From CAXQZU01 sp964228555 (GTDB taxonomy: Bacteria; Planctomycetota; PLA2; JAEUHO01), in assembly GCA_964228555.1 (NCBI GenBank), contig CAXQZU010000008.1, positions 4,201-68,200 on the forward strand: DNA of 64,000 bases, given 5' to 3'. Position numbers and translations under genes: made by a program. Shown piece after piece: positions 1-11,386 of this stretch. Under the pieces are notes generated by a model, which was not told the DNA's origin, ran no database searches, and saw only the letters and a program-made list of their open reading frames with translations. The first letter of the stretch is position 1, and each line of letters begins with the position of its first letter.

Positions 1-786
1 CTCTTCGCGCTCGAGAACGGTCTCGTGGCCACCGAGGACCGCAAGTACGAGATCGTGCGGGGCGAGGTCTCGCGCCTCAACGAGGAGGCGCAGCGCGGCA
101 CCTACGACGTGACCGCGTTCTCGTTCGGCTCGTGGCCGCAGCTGGTCGACCGCTACCTCGTGCTCCCGTCCGGCGCCTCGCTGGGCGACGGCGTGGGGCC
201 GGTGGTGGTGAGCAAGACGCCGGTGCGCAGCAGCGAGGTCAACGGCCTCGTGGTGGGCGTGCCCGGCCTCTCCACCACGGGCGCCCTCGTGCTGCGCATG
301 TGGCTGCACCCTGCCCGGCTCAACCTCGTGGCGCTGCCCTTCGAGGCCGTGCCGCTGGCCGTGGCGGCGGGCAAGGTGCGCGCCGGCGTGCTCATCCACG
401 AGGCCCAGCTCACCTACCGCGCGCAGGGCCTCGTGATGGTGGAGGACCTCGGTCGCTGGTGGACCTCGCGCACCGACGGCCTGCCGCTGCCGCTGGGCGG
501 CATGGTGGTGCGGCGCGACATCCCGCAGGAAGAGCGCGCCAAGATCAACCTCGACCTCAAGCGTTCCATCGCCTACGCGATGGGCCACCGTGCCGAGGCG
601 CTGGCGCACGCCGCCAAGTACTGCAAGGGGCTGACGTCCACCCAGCTCGAGCGCTACATCGACAACTACGTCAACGAGCTCACGCTCGACATCGGCGAGC
701 GGGGCCGCCAGGCCGTGCAGGCCCTGTTCGAGAAGGCCAAGTCGCTGGGCTTCGTGCGCGACGTGGTCGAGCTGGAGATGGCGTAG
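1..786 (+). CDS. mqnD: 1,4-dihydroxy-6-naphthoate synthase (MqnD), 5' end outside window
   Basis: This enzyme converts cyclic de-hypoxanthine futalosine to 1,4-dihydroxy-6-naphthoate in the futalosine route to menaquinone. The frame is open from base 1 and reads LFALENGLVA before the first GTG at 25, matching the family's N-terminal region, so the true start lies upstream. The periplasmic-binding-protein-like fold is recognisable from DVTAFSFGSWPQL, the VVVSKTP segment and VLIHEAQLTY; the histidine of that last motif (codon at 397-399) corresponds to the proposed catalytic base of the family. With 261 codons present and a usual length near 280, only about 20 residues are missing. It converges with kbl. 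Confidence 0.9.
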   Translation, partial: LFALENGLVATEDRKYEIVRGEVSRLNEEAQRGTYDVTAFSFGSWPQLVDRYLVLPSGASLGDGVGPVVVSKTPVRSSEVNGLVVGVPGLSTTGALVLRMWLHPARLNLVALPFEAVPLAVAAGKVRAGVLIHEAQLTYRAQGLVMVEDLGRWWTSRTDGLPLPLGGMVVRRDIPQEERAKINLDLKRSIAYAMGHRAEALAHAAKYCKGLTSTQLERYIDNYVNELTLDIGERGRQAVQALFEKAKSLGFVRDVVELEMA

Positions 787-809
787 CCGCGCCGGGCCTG
801 CGCGGCCGC

Positions 810-2009
810 TCAGCGGATCACGCCCAGCGCGCGGCCCACGCGGGCGAAGGCGGCCAGCGCGTGCTCGATGTCCTCGGGCGAGTGGCCGGCCGAGACCTGC
901 ACGCGGATGCGGGCCTGGCCGCGGGGCACGACGGGGAAGGAGAAGCCGATCACGTACACGCCCTCGCCCTGCATGCGCTCGGCCATCTCGGCCGCGAGGC
1001 GGGCGTCGCCCAGCATGATGGGCACGATGGGGTGCACGCCGGGGCGGATGCTGAAGCCGGCGGCCGTCATGCCCGAGCGGAAGCGCTGCGTGTTGCGCTC
1101 GAGGCGGTCGCGCAGCTCGGTGCTGGCCGAGAGCAGGTCCATGCAGGCCAGCGAGGCGGCCACGATGGCCGGCGGCACGGTGTTGCTGAACAGGTAGGGG
1201 CGCGAGCGCTGGCGCAGCAGGGCCACCAGCTCCTTGCGTGCGGCCGTGAAGCCGCCGCTGGCGCCGCCCAGCGCCTTGCCCAGCGTGGAGGTGACGATGT
1301 CGATGCGGTCCATCACCCCGCAGTGCTCGCCCGTGCCGCGCCCTGTGCGGCCCACGAAGCCGGTGGCGTGCGAGTCGTCCACCATGACCAGCGCGTCGTG
1401 GCGCTCGGCGATGTCGCACAGGCGCGCGAGGTCGGCGATGTCGCCGTCCATGCTGAACACGCCGTCGGTGGCCACCATGACGCGCCGCGCGCCGGCTGCG
1501 CGAGCCTCCTTGAGCTTGGCCTCCAGGTCGGCGAAGTCGAGGTGCTCGTAGCGGTAGCGCTGCGCCTTGCACAGGCGGATGCCGTCGATGATGGAGGCGT
1601 GGTTGAGCGCGTCGGAGACGATCGCGTCCTGCTCGCCCAGCAGCGTCTCGAACAGGCCGCCGTTGGCGTCGAAGCACGAGCCGTAGAGGATGCAGTCGTC
1701 CTGGCCGACGAAGGCCGCGAGGCGCTGCTCCAGCTCCTTGTGGCGGTCCTGCGTGCCGCAGATGAAGCGCACCGAGGCCATGCCGTAGCCGCGCGTGTCC
1801 AGCGAGGAACGCACGGCCTCCAGCAGGCGCGGGTGGTTGGCCAGCCCGAGGTAGTTGTTGGCGCAGAAGTTCAGCATCGCGCGCCCGTCGGCCAGCCGGA
1901 TGTGCGAGCCCTGCGGGCTCCCGATCTGGCGCTCGCGCTTGGTCAGGCCCTGCGACTCGATGGCGTCGAGCTCGTCCTGGAAGCCCTTGCGCGTGGCGGG
2001 CGTGTACAT
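810..2009 (-). CDS. kbl: Glycine C-acetyltransferase (2-amino-3-ketobutyrate CoA ligase)
   Basis: This PLP enzyme splits 2-amino-3-oxobutyrate with CoA to glycine and acetyl-CoA in threonine catabolism. It is an alpha-oxoamine synthase of 399 aa, the normal length. Visible signatures are NNYLGLANHP near residue 52, the VDDSHATG motif near 210-217, and STLGKALGG with the Schiff-base lysine at K245. No threonine 3-dehydrogenase lies next to it, although the two are usually paired. It is the last gene of a leftward run from 4869. The start is supported by a CGGAGGTCG ribosome binding site a few bases upstream. Closely related KBL-like synthases (serine palmitoyltransferase, BioF) are less likely given the FICGTQDRHKELE segment. 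Confidence 0.9.
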   Translation of the reverse strand: MYTPATRKGFQDELDAIESQGLTKRERQIGSPQGSHIRLADGRAMLNFCANNYLGLANHPRLLEAVRSSLDTRGYGMASVRFICGTQDRHKELEQRLAAFVGQDDCILYGSCFDANGGLFETLLGEQDAIVSDALNHASIIDGIRLCKAQRYRYEHLDFADLEAKLKEARAAGARRVMVATDGVFSMDGDIADLARLCDIAERHDALVMVDDSHATGFVGRTGRGTGEHCGVMDRIDIVTSTLGKALGGASGGFTAARKELVALLRQRSRPYLFSNTVPPAIVAASLACMDLLSASTELRDRLERNTQRFRSGMTAAGFSIRPGVHPIVPIMLGDARLAAEMAERMQGEGVYVIGFSFPVVPRGQARIRVQVSAGHSPEDIEHALAAFARVGRALGVIR

Positions 2010-2072
2010 GGGCGCGACCTCCGGGGAAGCCGCCGTCCTACCACGCCGTGACCGCCCCGGCCACCCGCCTGC

Positions 2073-2930
2073 TCAGCGGGTGCGACGCTGGCGCCACGCC
2101 TCGTAGAGGAACACCGCGGCGGCGCTGGAGACGTTGAGGGAGTCCACCGTGGACGGCATCGGCACCGACACGGCCCCGTCGCAGCAGGCCCTCACCGCGG
2201 CCGAGATGCCCTCTCCCTCGGCGCCCAGCACCAGGCAGGTGTCGCCCGCGAGCCCGGCCCGCTCCACGGGGCTGTCCACGGCCTCCGGCTCCGTGGCCAG
2301 CACGCGCAGGCCGGCGGCGCGCACGCGGGCGAGCGCCGCCACCAGCGGCATGTCCTCCACCACGGGCACCACGAAGGATGCGCCCATCGAGGCCCCGATG
2401 GCGCGCGTCAGGAAGGGGCTGCAGGCCGTCTCGCCCACCAGCAAGCCGTCCACCCCGAAGGCGGCGGCGTTGCGCACCACCACGCCCACGTTCTCGGCGT
2501 TGGTGATGCCGTCCAGCGCCACCAGCAGGCGGGGCCGCCCGCGCGGTGCCAGCAGCCCCTCCAGCGAGGGGCGCTGCGCGAGGCGGCCCAGGGCCTTGAG
2601 GCCGGCACGCTCGTGGAAGCCCGTCAGGCGCGTGACGGCCTCGCGGTCGGGCGCCAGCACCACGCGCGGTCGCGGCTGGCGGGCCAGCAGGACGGGCCGC
2701 AGCCGTTCCAGCCAGTCGGGCGTGAGCAGCACGGCCTCCACCGGGTGGGGGCTGGCCAGCAGGCGCTGCACCACCTTGCCGCCCTCGGCCACGAAGCGCC
2801 CGCTGCGCTCCAGCCCCTTGGCGCGGCGCAGCGAGAGGAAGGGCGCCAGGCACTCGGCGCTGGCCTGCGCCAGCGGCAGGGGGGCGAGGTCGTCCACGGG
2901 CGCGCTCAGGAGAGCATCCGGCTCCACCAC
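2073..2930 (-). CDS. TrmH/SpoU-family RNA 2'-O-methyltransferase
   Basis: This is a predicted SAM-dependent ribose 2'-O-methyltransferase of the SPOUT class, acting on rRNA or tRNA. All three family motifs are present: NAENVGVVVRNAAAFG (motif 1), LVLGAEGEGIS (motif 2) and PMPSTVDSLNVSSAAAVFLYE (motif 3) near the C-terminus. An N-terminal substrate-binding region (SLRRAKGLERSGRFVAEG) also fits. The frame stays open far upstream, but those residues are a shadow of the upstream gene; I take the GTG at 2930, giving 285 aa and a 25-base overlap with the upstream gene. Which nucleotide it modifies cannot be read from sequence. Confidence 0.85.
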   Translation of the reverse strand: MVEPDALLSAPVDDLAPLPLAQASAECLAPFLSLRRAKGLERSGRFVAEGGKVVQRLLASPHPVEAVLLTPDWLERLRPVLLARQPRPRVVLAPDREAVTRLTGFHERAGLKALGRLAQRPSLEGLLAPRGRPRLLVALDGITNAENVGVVVRNAAAFGVDGLLVGETACSPFLTRAIGASMGASFVVPVVEDMPLVAALARVRAAGLRVLATEPEAVDSPVERAGLAGDTCLVLGAEGEGISAAVRACCDGAVSVPMPSTVDSLNVSSAAAVFLYEAWRQRRTR

Positions 2931-3493
2931 GGGAAGCCCCGGGTGCGGATCCGGCGGAAGGCGTCGGCGGGGAACCCCGCCTCGGCCACGAGCACCTGCG
3001 GCTCGGCGAGCTCGGCGTCGCTGCGCTCGTCCAGCCAGGCGGCCAGCTCCTCGCGCGTGCCCGCCTTGGCAAGGGCAGCCAGCACCATCGGGGCCACGAG
3101 GGCCAGCGCCCGGCCCAGCACGGCCTCCGGGTCGTGCGTGCGCGACGCCAGCCACGCGCACAGGCGCGGGCCCTCGTCGCCCAGCAGCCCGCCCAGGCGC
3201 GGGCTGGGCGCAGGCGCCCGCGCATCCACCTCCTGCAGCAGGCGCGGGTTGGCCAGCGTGTCGGGCTTGCCGAACTTCGCCAGCACGTCCATCACGGCGT
3301 CGATGGAGCCCTCGCGCTTGCGGCGGTGGCGAGCCAGTGCCGCGGGCAGCAGGGCGGCTGCCGCCGAGATGGCCTCGGCGCTGCCCGAGCGCGAGAGGTC
3401 CCCGCGCGTGCGCAGGGCCTTGGCGGCGGCCCCGGCGGACCGCTCCACGGCCAGCAGGTAGCGGTCCACGAGGGTGGCGGCGGGTGCAGGCAC
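2906..3493 (-). CDS. Uncharacterised alpha-helical protein
   Basis: I do not recognise this 195-aa protein. It is largely helical and alanine/leucine-rich, with a conserved-looking core reading DAVMDVLAKFGKPDTLANP near residues 65-84. It has no signal peptide or membrane segment. It sits between the ferredoxin gene and the TrmH-type methyltransferase on the same strand, overlapping the latter by 25 bases, so the two are probably translated together. The start is a GTG. A distant link to DUF937/YidB-like proteins is possible from the helical pattern, but I cannot support it from motifs. Confidence 0.6.
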   Translation of the reverse strand: MPAPAATLVDRYLLAVERSAGAAAKALRTRGDLSRSGSAEAISAAAALLPAALARHRRKREGSIDAVMDVLAKFGKPDTLANPRLLQEVDARAPAPSPRLGGLLGDEGPRLCAWLASRTHDPEAVLGRALALVAPMVLAALAKAGTREELAAWLDERSDAELAEPQVLVAEAGFPADAFRRIRTRGFPWWSRMLS

Positions 3494-3538
3494 GCCGTCA
3501 GGGTGGACCCGCCCGGCCGGCCTGCCAACGAATGCAGC

Positions 3539-3778
3539 CTAGGAGCCCTCGCCGTCCTTGCCGATGGCCTCGACCGGGCAGCCCTCCAGGGCCTCCAGGC
3601 ACTCGGCCACGTCCTGCTCGGTGGCCGGCTGCGCGTGCACGTAGCTGTAGCCCTTGTCGTCGTTGCGCCGGAAGAAGCGCGGCGCCGTCTCGCGGCAGGC
3701 GTCGCAGTCGATGCACTGGTCGTCCACGTAGAAGCGCCCCGGGACGTTCTCCGGCAGCTTGCTCTTCTTGTCGGCCAT
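3539..3778 (-). CDS. Single-cluster [4Fe-4S] ferredoxin
   Basis: This small 79-aa ferredoxin is a cytosolic one-electron carrier. Cysteines C22, C25 and C28 form a CxxCxxC group (CIDCDAC) and C67 is followed by proline (GCPVEAI); together they give the four ligands for one [4Fe-4S] cluster. Residues between them (FFRRNDDKGYSYVH) match the single-cluster ferredoxins common in Bacteroidota and Planctomycetota. The start is the internal ATG (MADKKSKLPE) rather than the longer frame, because a TGGAG site precedes it and the extra ten residues look non-coding. Its redox partner is not identifiable here. Confidence 0.85.
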   Translation of the reverse strand: MADKKSKLPENVPGRFYVDDQCIDCDACRETAPRFFRRNDDKGYSYVHAQPATEQDVAECLEALEGCPVEAIGKDGEGS

Positions 3779-3834
3779 GGGAAGGCTCCAGCAGGTCGTC
3801 CAGCCCACGACCGTACGCGTCGGGCGGGGCAGGT

Positions 3835-4869
3835 CTAGCCCGGGCCGGCCCCGTGCCCGTCCGGGGGCGCGAGCACGGCCGTGAACAGGGCCCGCTGGAT
3901 GTGCAGGCGGTTCTCGGCCTGCGCCAGCATCAGGCTGCGCGGCCCGTCCACCACGTCATCGTCCACCTCCACGTTGCGCCGCACGGGCATGGCGTGCAGG
4001 AAGCGGGCGTCCCGGCTGGCGGCCATGGCCTGCCGCGTCAGGCGCCAGCCGGCGTGCTGCTGGCGCAGGGCCTGCTCCTCCTGCGGGCGCCCGTAGAGGT
4101 GCGTGGCACCCCACGAGGCGGCATAGACCACGTCGGCCCCGGCCAGCCCCTCGGCCAGCGCGTGGGCCTCGCGCAGCGACCCGCCCGAGGCCTGCGCGTT
4201 GCGCCGCGCCGTCTCGCGCAGCAGGCCGTCGAGCTCGTAGCCCTCGGGATGGCACAGCGTGACGTGCATGCCCAGCTTGGTGGCCATCTGCATCACGCCG
4301 TGGGGGACGGCCAGCGAGCGGGCCTTGGGGCTGTGGCACCACGTGAGCGCCAGCCGCCGGCCGCGCAGGTCGCCCAGCTCCTCCTCCAGCGTCAATGCGT
4401 CGCCCCACGCCTGCGTGGGGTGGTCGAGCACGCTCTCCATGTTGAAGATCGGCACCGTGGCGTGCTTCTGGAAGGAGACGATCACCTCGTCGCGCCGTGC
4501 CAGCGCCCAGTCGTCCTGCGTGCCCAGCGCGCGGATCGCGATGGCGTCGCAGTAGCGGCTGAGCACGGCCGCGGCGTCGCGCACGTGCTCGTCGGCCTCG
4601 CCGCGCATGACCGCCTTGTCTCGCAGCTCGAGGTGCCAGAGGTCGCGGCCGGCGGCCATGTCCACCACGCTGCCGCCCAGCGTGCTGAAGGCGAGGCTGA
4701 AGGAGGCGCGCGTGCGCAGCGAGGGCTGGAAGAACACCATCGCCAGCGCCGCGCCCTCGAGCGGGCGTCCGTGGCCGCGCGCCTTCATCGTGCGCGCCAG
4801 CGCCACCACGTGCCGGATCTCCTCGGGGCGGAAGGTGTCGAGCGTGACGACGTCGCGGCCGCGGATCAT
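3835..4869 (-). CDS. argF': N-acetylornithine carbamoyltransferase (AOTCase type)
   Basis: This enzyme carbamoylates N-acetyl- or N-succinyl-ornithine, making acylated citrulline in the variant arginine pathway of Xanthomonas and Bacteroidota. The carbamoyl-phosphate motif FQPSLRTRASF (residues 47-57) and HPTQAWGDAL are intact. The protein aligns along its length, from memory, with Xanthomonas AOTCase: the DxW loop (W78 matching W77), the VMRGEADEH loop, LTWCHSPKA, VVYAASWG and MPVRRNV in place of the ornithine-type HCLP. At the position said to choose acetyl (Glu92) versus succinyl (Pro90) substrates this protein has Asp93, closer to the acetyl type. It starts at an ATG eight bases after a TAGCCT hexamer. 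Confidence 0.85.
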   Translation of the reverse strand: MIRGRDVVTLDTFRPEEIRHVVALARTMKARGHGRPLEGAALAMVFFQPSLRTRASFSLAFSTLGGSVVDMAAGRDLWHLELRDKAVMRGEADEHVRDAAAVLSRYCDAIAIRALGTQDDWALARRDEVIVSFQKHATVPIFNMESVLDHPTQAWGDALTLEEELGDLRGRRLALTWCHSPKARSLAVPHGVMQMATKLGMHVTLCHPEGYELDGLLRETARRNAQASGGSLREAHALAEGLAGADVVYAASWGATHLYGRPQEEQALRQQHAGWRLTRQAMAASRDARFLHAMPVRRNVEVDDDVVDGPRSLMLAQAENRLHIQRALFTAVLAPPDGHGAGPG

Positions 4870-4876
4870 GGCCCCG

Positions 4877-4882
4877 AGGCTA
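4877..4882 (-). promoter_or_regulatory. -10-like hexamer TAGCCT before argF'
   Basis: Reading leftward, TAGCCT ends eight bases before the ATG at 4869, so a transcript starting at the usual distance would begin at or one base before the start codon. Confidence 0.45.
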
Positions 4883-4967
4883 CGGTCCGGGGTGCCCCCG
4901 GGCCAGCCCGGGGTGGCCGGCGGGCCGTGAGGCTATCCTCCACGCGCCCGGCCTGCCGGGGCACCCC

Positions 4968-6257
4968 ATGAGCGACACGCCCACCCCGCGCCCGCCGTCC
5001 CCGTCGAGCCTCGCCGGCCTCGAGGTGGAGGGACTGCGCCTGCTGCTGGACGTGTCGCGGCGCATCAACGCCGTGGCCGACTCCGATGCCGTGCTGGCCA
5101 CGGTCGTGGACGGCCTCGTGAGCCTGGTGCGGGCTGACCGTGGCTTCCTGATGCTGCGCGAGGCCGACGGCTCGCTGCGCTTCGCCATCGCGCGCGACCG
5201 CGCGGGCAAGCCGCTCGAGGCCACCAAGTTCAAGGTGAGCGAGAGCGTCATGCACGAGGTGGCCACGCAGGGCATCACGCGCCTCGTGGACGACGCTGCC
5301 AACAATGCGGCGCTCAACGCGCGCATGAGCATCGTCTCGCTGAGCCTGCGCACCATCCTGTGCGTGCCGCTCAAGGTGGACGAGCGCATCATCGGCGTGA
5401 TCTACGTGGACAGCAACGCGATCACGCGGCGCTTCACCTCGGCCGACGTGCCGCTGGTGGAGGCCTTCGCAGCGCAGGCGGCCGCCACGCTGGAGCGCTT
5501 CCGCCTGCAGCGCATCGAGCAGGACAGCGCCCGCATGCAGCAGCAGCTGCAAGTGGCCAGCGAGATCCAGTCCACCTTCCTGCCCAGCCGCTTCCCGGCG
5601 CTGCCGGGCGTGCGCGGCGCGGTGGCCTCGGTGCCGGCCTTGCAGGTGGGCGGGGACTTCTACGACGTGCTGCCCCTGCCCCGCGGCCGGGTCGGCATCA
5701 TGGTGGGCGACGTGGCAGGCAAGGGCGTGCCCGGCGCGCTGTTCAGTGCGCGGCTGCTGAGCGACATCCGCTACCAGGCGCTGTTCCACGACGACGTCTC
5801 GCGCACGCTGGAGGCCGTCAACGCGGTGGTGGTCGAGCGGGCCAGCCGCGGCATGTTCGTGACGCTGCTCTACGCGGTGGTGGACCCGGCCACGGGCGAG
5901 GTCACCTACGGCAACGCCGGCCACCTGGCGCCGCTGGTGCGCAAGGCGGGCGGTGGGCTGGAGCGCTGGGAGGGGGCCGGCGGCCCGCCGCTGGGCGTGG
6001 TGGCCGGCATGACCTACCCCGCACACTTGCGCCGGCTGGCGCGGGGCGAGGTGCTGCTGCTGCTCAGCGACGGCATCGCCGATGCGGTGGGCGCGTCGGG
6101 CGAACGCTTCGGCGACGAGCGCACGCAGGCCACGATCACGGCCAGCGGCGACGACCCCGAGGTGGTGGTGCGCGCGTTGTGCGAGGCCACCGCGGCCTAC
6201 ACCGGCCAGCGCCCGCAGGCCGACGACCAGACGTTGCTGGCCATCGCGCTGGCCTAG
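4968..6257 (+). CDS. GAF-domain PP2C/SpoIIE-type serine phosphatase (RsbU-like)
   Basis: This is a predicted Mn-dependent serine/threonine phosphatase of partner-switching signalling, typically dephosphorylating an anti-sigma-factor antagonist. Residues about 25-175 form a GAF domain (VRADRGFLMLRE, ILCVPLKVDERIIGVIYVD), followed by a coiled-coil linker (about 178-202) and a SpoIIE/PP2C domain. Metal-binding acidic residues are in place: D230 (GGDFYD), D248 (GDVAGKG), D368 (LSDGIAD) and D420 (ADDQT). No anti-sigma or antagonist gene is adjacent, so the target is unknown. The ATG lies about 29 bases after a TATCCT hexamer (4934-4939). Confidence 0.9.
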   Translation: MSDTPTPRPPSPSSLAGLEVEGLRLLLDVSRRINAVADSDAVLATVVDGLVSLVRADRGFLMLREADGSLRFAIARDRAGKPLEATKFKVSESVMHEVATQGITRLVDDAANNAALNARMSIVSLSLRTILCVPLKVDERIIGVIYVDSNAITRRFTSADVPLVEAFAAQAAATLERFRLQRIEQDSARMQQQLQVASEIQSTFLPSRFPALPGVRGAVASVPALQVGGDFYDVLPLPRGRVGIMVGDVAGKGVPGALFSARLLSDIRYQALFHDDVSRTLEAVNAVVVERASRGMFVTLLYAVVDPATGEVTYGNAGHLAPLVRKAGGGLERWEGAGGPPLGVVAGMTYPAHLRRLARGEVLLLLSDGIADAVGASGERFGDERTQATITASGDDPEVVVRALCEATAAYTGQRPQADDQTLLAIALA

Positions 6258-6365
6258 GCGGCGCCCGCGCGCCGCCGCGCTCGGGCACGCACCGCCCCGC
6301 GAGGCAGGCGGGGGCGGGACGGCCTCGCCCCGGTACATTCCGGGCCACGCCTGGAGCCCGCCCGG

Positions 6366-9533
<3,168 letters not shown>

Positions 9534-9539
9534 CCGGCG

Positions 9540-10724
9540 ATGGCGCCGGCGCCGCTCTCGGCCCGCACCTACGTCCTGCGCAACCTGCGCCGCGTCGCGC
9601 CCGTGCTGGCGATCCAGGCGCTGGTCACCTGCCTGCTGGTGGCGGCCATCACGCCCACCAACGCCTTCCGGGCCACGACCGAGGCCTACACGGCCTCGAT
9701 GCAGCACATGACCATCGTGACGCCGCGCGAGCGCCCGCTGCTGGACAGCACCCTGCGGGCCGTGCTGGACCAGAACCCGCACCAGGCCGCGCGCGAGCCG
9801 GCCAAGATGTTCTGGATCCGCACGCCCATGATCGTGGGCGAGGCGTGGGCACCCCTGCTGCTGCTCGCGCCCGCGGCACAGGCCGACCTGCTCGCGCGCA
9901 CGGGATGCCGGCTCGTGGAGGGACGCATGCCCGAGCCGGGCAGCGCGGGGGTGGTGGTGCACGAGGCCGTGCTGCGGGCGCGCGGCTGGGTGCTGGGCAG
10001 CGCCTTCGGCGAGGAGGTCGACCGCCTCGACAGCACCCCGGGGCGCTTCGAGGTGGTGGGCGTGCTGGCGGGTCCGGCGCGGCTGGCGCTGGGCGACCTC
10101 CAGCGGGCCAGCCAGCAGGACTCGGTCTACGCGCGCCAGCTGCCCTTCGAGGTGGTCTACGCCCGGCCCGGGGAGGAGGAGGACAGCGATGCCTGGCTCG
10201 CGCAGGCCCGCATCCCCGCCGGGGCCGGCTCGCCGCTGGGCTTGCCGGCGGGAGGCCTCGCCTTCCGCGTGGTGGACGACGACCTCGTGCGCGCGCGCAT
10301 CGAGAAGGCCTTCGTGAACCTGCCGCTGGTGCTGGGCTTCATCACGGCCGCCGTGGCGGTGGTGGTGGCGCTGGTCACGGCGCTGCTGGACCTGCTGCAG
10401 TTCCAGGCGCGGCTCGACGAGCTGGCCCTGCTGCTGGCCGTGGGGCACCCGCGCCGGCGCCTGATGCAGAAGCTGGCGGCCGAGGGCCTGCTCGTGTCGC
10501 TGCTGGGCTGGGCGCTGGGCCTCGTGCTGGGGCTGGCCGTGCTGGCTGCCTACCGCGCGCTGGTGCTCGAGCCGCGCGGCATCCTGATGCAGCTGCTGGA
10601 TGCGCGGCCCCTGCTGGCCTCGCTGTCGGTGCCGCTGCTGGCCACCGTGGTGGGGGCGCTGGCCCTGCGTGCCCGCATCCGGCGCATGGACCCCGTTGCC
10701 GTGCTGCAGCGGAGGGGCGCATGA
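9540..10724 (+). CDS. ABC transporter permease, FtsX/MacB-like
   Basis: This is the inner-membrane permease of an ABC system related to MacB/LolCE. A transmembrane helix near residues 17-38 is followed by a long extracytoplasmic domain (about 40-250), then three helices in the FtsX domain (about 260-285, 307-340 and 355-378), ending in the usual IRRMDPVAVLQRRGA tail. It begins six bases after ileS and its TGA overlaps the ATG of the ATPase gene (ATGA), so the pair is translationally coupled. Substrate is unknown; lipoprotein release, peptide export or mechanotransmission are all possible for this superfamily. Confidence 0.85.
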   Translation: MAPAPLSARTYVLRNLRRVAPVLAIQALVTCLLVAAITPTNAFRATTEAYTASMQHMTIVTPRERPLLDSTLRAVLDQNPHQAAREPAKMFWIRTPMIVGEAWAPLLLLAPAAQADLLARTGCRLVEGRMPEPGSAGVVVHEAVLRARGWVLGSAFGEEVDRLDSTPGRFEVVGVLAGPARLALGDLQRASQQDSVYARQLPFEVVYARPGEEEDSDAWLAQARIPAGAGSPLGLPAGGLAFRVVDDDLVRARIEKAFVNLPLVLGFITAAVAVVVALVTALLDLLQFQARLDELALLLAVGHPRRRLMQKLAAEGLLVSLLGWALGLVLGLAVLAAYRALVLEPRGILMQLLDARPLLASLSVPLLATVVGALALRARIRRMDPVAVLQRRGA

Positions 10725-11386
10725 GCGCGGGCGGGCTCCCGGTGCTGGAGGCGCATGGCCTCTCGCTCACCTACGCCGACGGCCCGCGCCGCGTGGAGGC
10801 CGTGCGCGACGCCTCGCTCGTGGTGGCCCGCGGCGAGTCCGTCGGCATCGTGGGCCCGTCGGGCTCGGGCAAGTCCAGCCTGCTGTTCCTGCTGGGCGGG
10901 TTGCGCCGGCCTGATGCCGGCGAGGTACGGCTGCTCGGCAGGCCCTTGGCCCCCGAGCCGGAAGCCAACGCTGCGCTGCGTCGCCGCCACGTGGGCTTCC
11001 TGTTCCAGGAGCCCTTCCTCGTGCCCTACCTGAGCGTGCGCGAGAATGCGCTGGCGCATGTCGAGGGCGGGCAGGCCGCGGACCGCCTGGAGGCGCTGGC
11101 CGCGGCGGTCGGCATGCGGGACCTGCTCGACGAGCGTCCGTGGCGGCTCTCGGGTGGGCAGCGCCAGCGTGCCGGCTTGCTGCGCGCGCTGGCGGGCGAT
11201 CCCGACCTCGTGCTGGCCGACGAGCCCACGGCCTTCCTCGACCAGCCGGCCGGCGAGGCCGTGATGGACTTGCTGGAGGCCCAGCGGGGCCGCGCCGCCC
11301 TCGTGGTGGTGACGCACGACCGGGGCATGCTGGCCCGCGCGTCGCGGGTGCTGGCGCTGGCCGACGGGCGCCTGCGGCCGGCCTAG
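10721..11386 (+). CDS. ABC transporter ATP-binding protein, LolD/MacB type
   Basis: This is the cytoplasmic ATPase partner of the FtsX-type permease just upstream. In its 221 aa it has Walker A GPSGSGKSSLL, a Q-loop (VGFLFQEPFLVPYLSV), the signature LSGGQRQRAGL and Walker B LVLADEPTAFLD followed by the H-loop histidine in VVVTHDRGM. It starts at ATG 10721 inside the permease stop codon. Its TAG stop shares the tetranucleotide CTAG (11383-11386) with the stop of the convergent DUF2238 gene, so the two genes end on the same four bases. Confidence 0.9.
   Translation: MSAGGLPVLEAHGLSLTYADGPRRVEAVRDASLVVARGESVGIVGPSGSGKSSLLFLLGGLRRPDAGEVRLLGRPLAPEPEANAALRRRHVGFLFQEPFLVPYLSVRENALAHVEGGQAADRLEALAAAVGMRDLLDERPWRLSGGQRQRAGLLRALAGDPDLVLADEPTAFLDQPAGEAVMDLLEAQRGRAALVVVTHDRGMLARASRVLALADGRLRPA

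Noticed and set aside
2134..4971. A 945-codon open frame on the plus strand
   Set aside because: It is antisense to five well-supported minus-strand genes and its product is Arg/Pro/Ala-rich without any domain.
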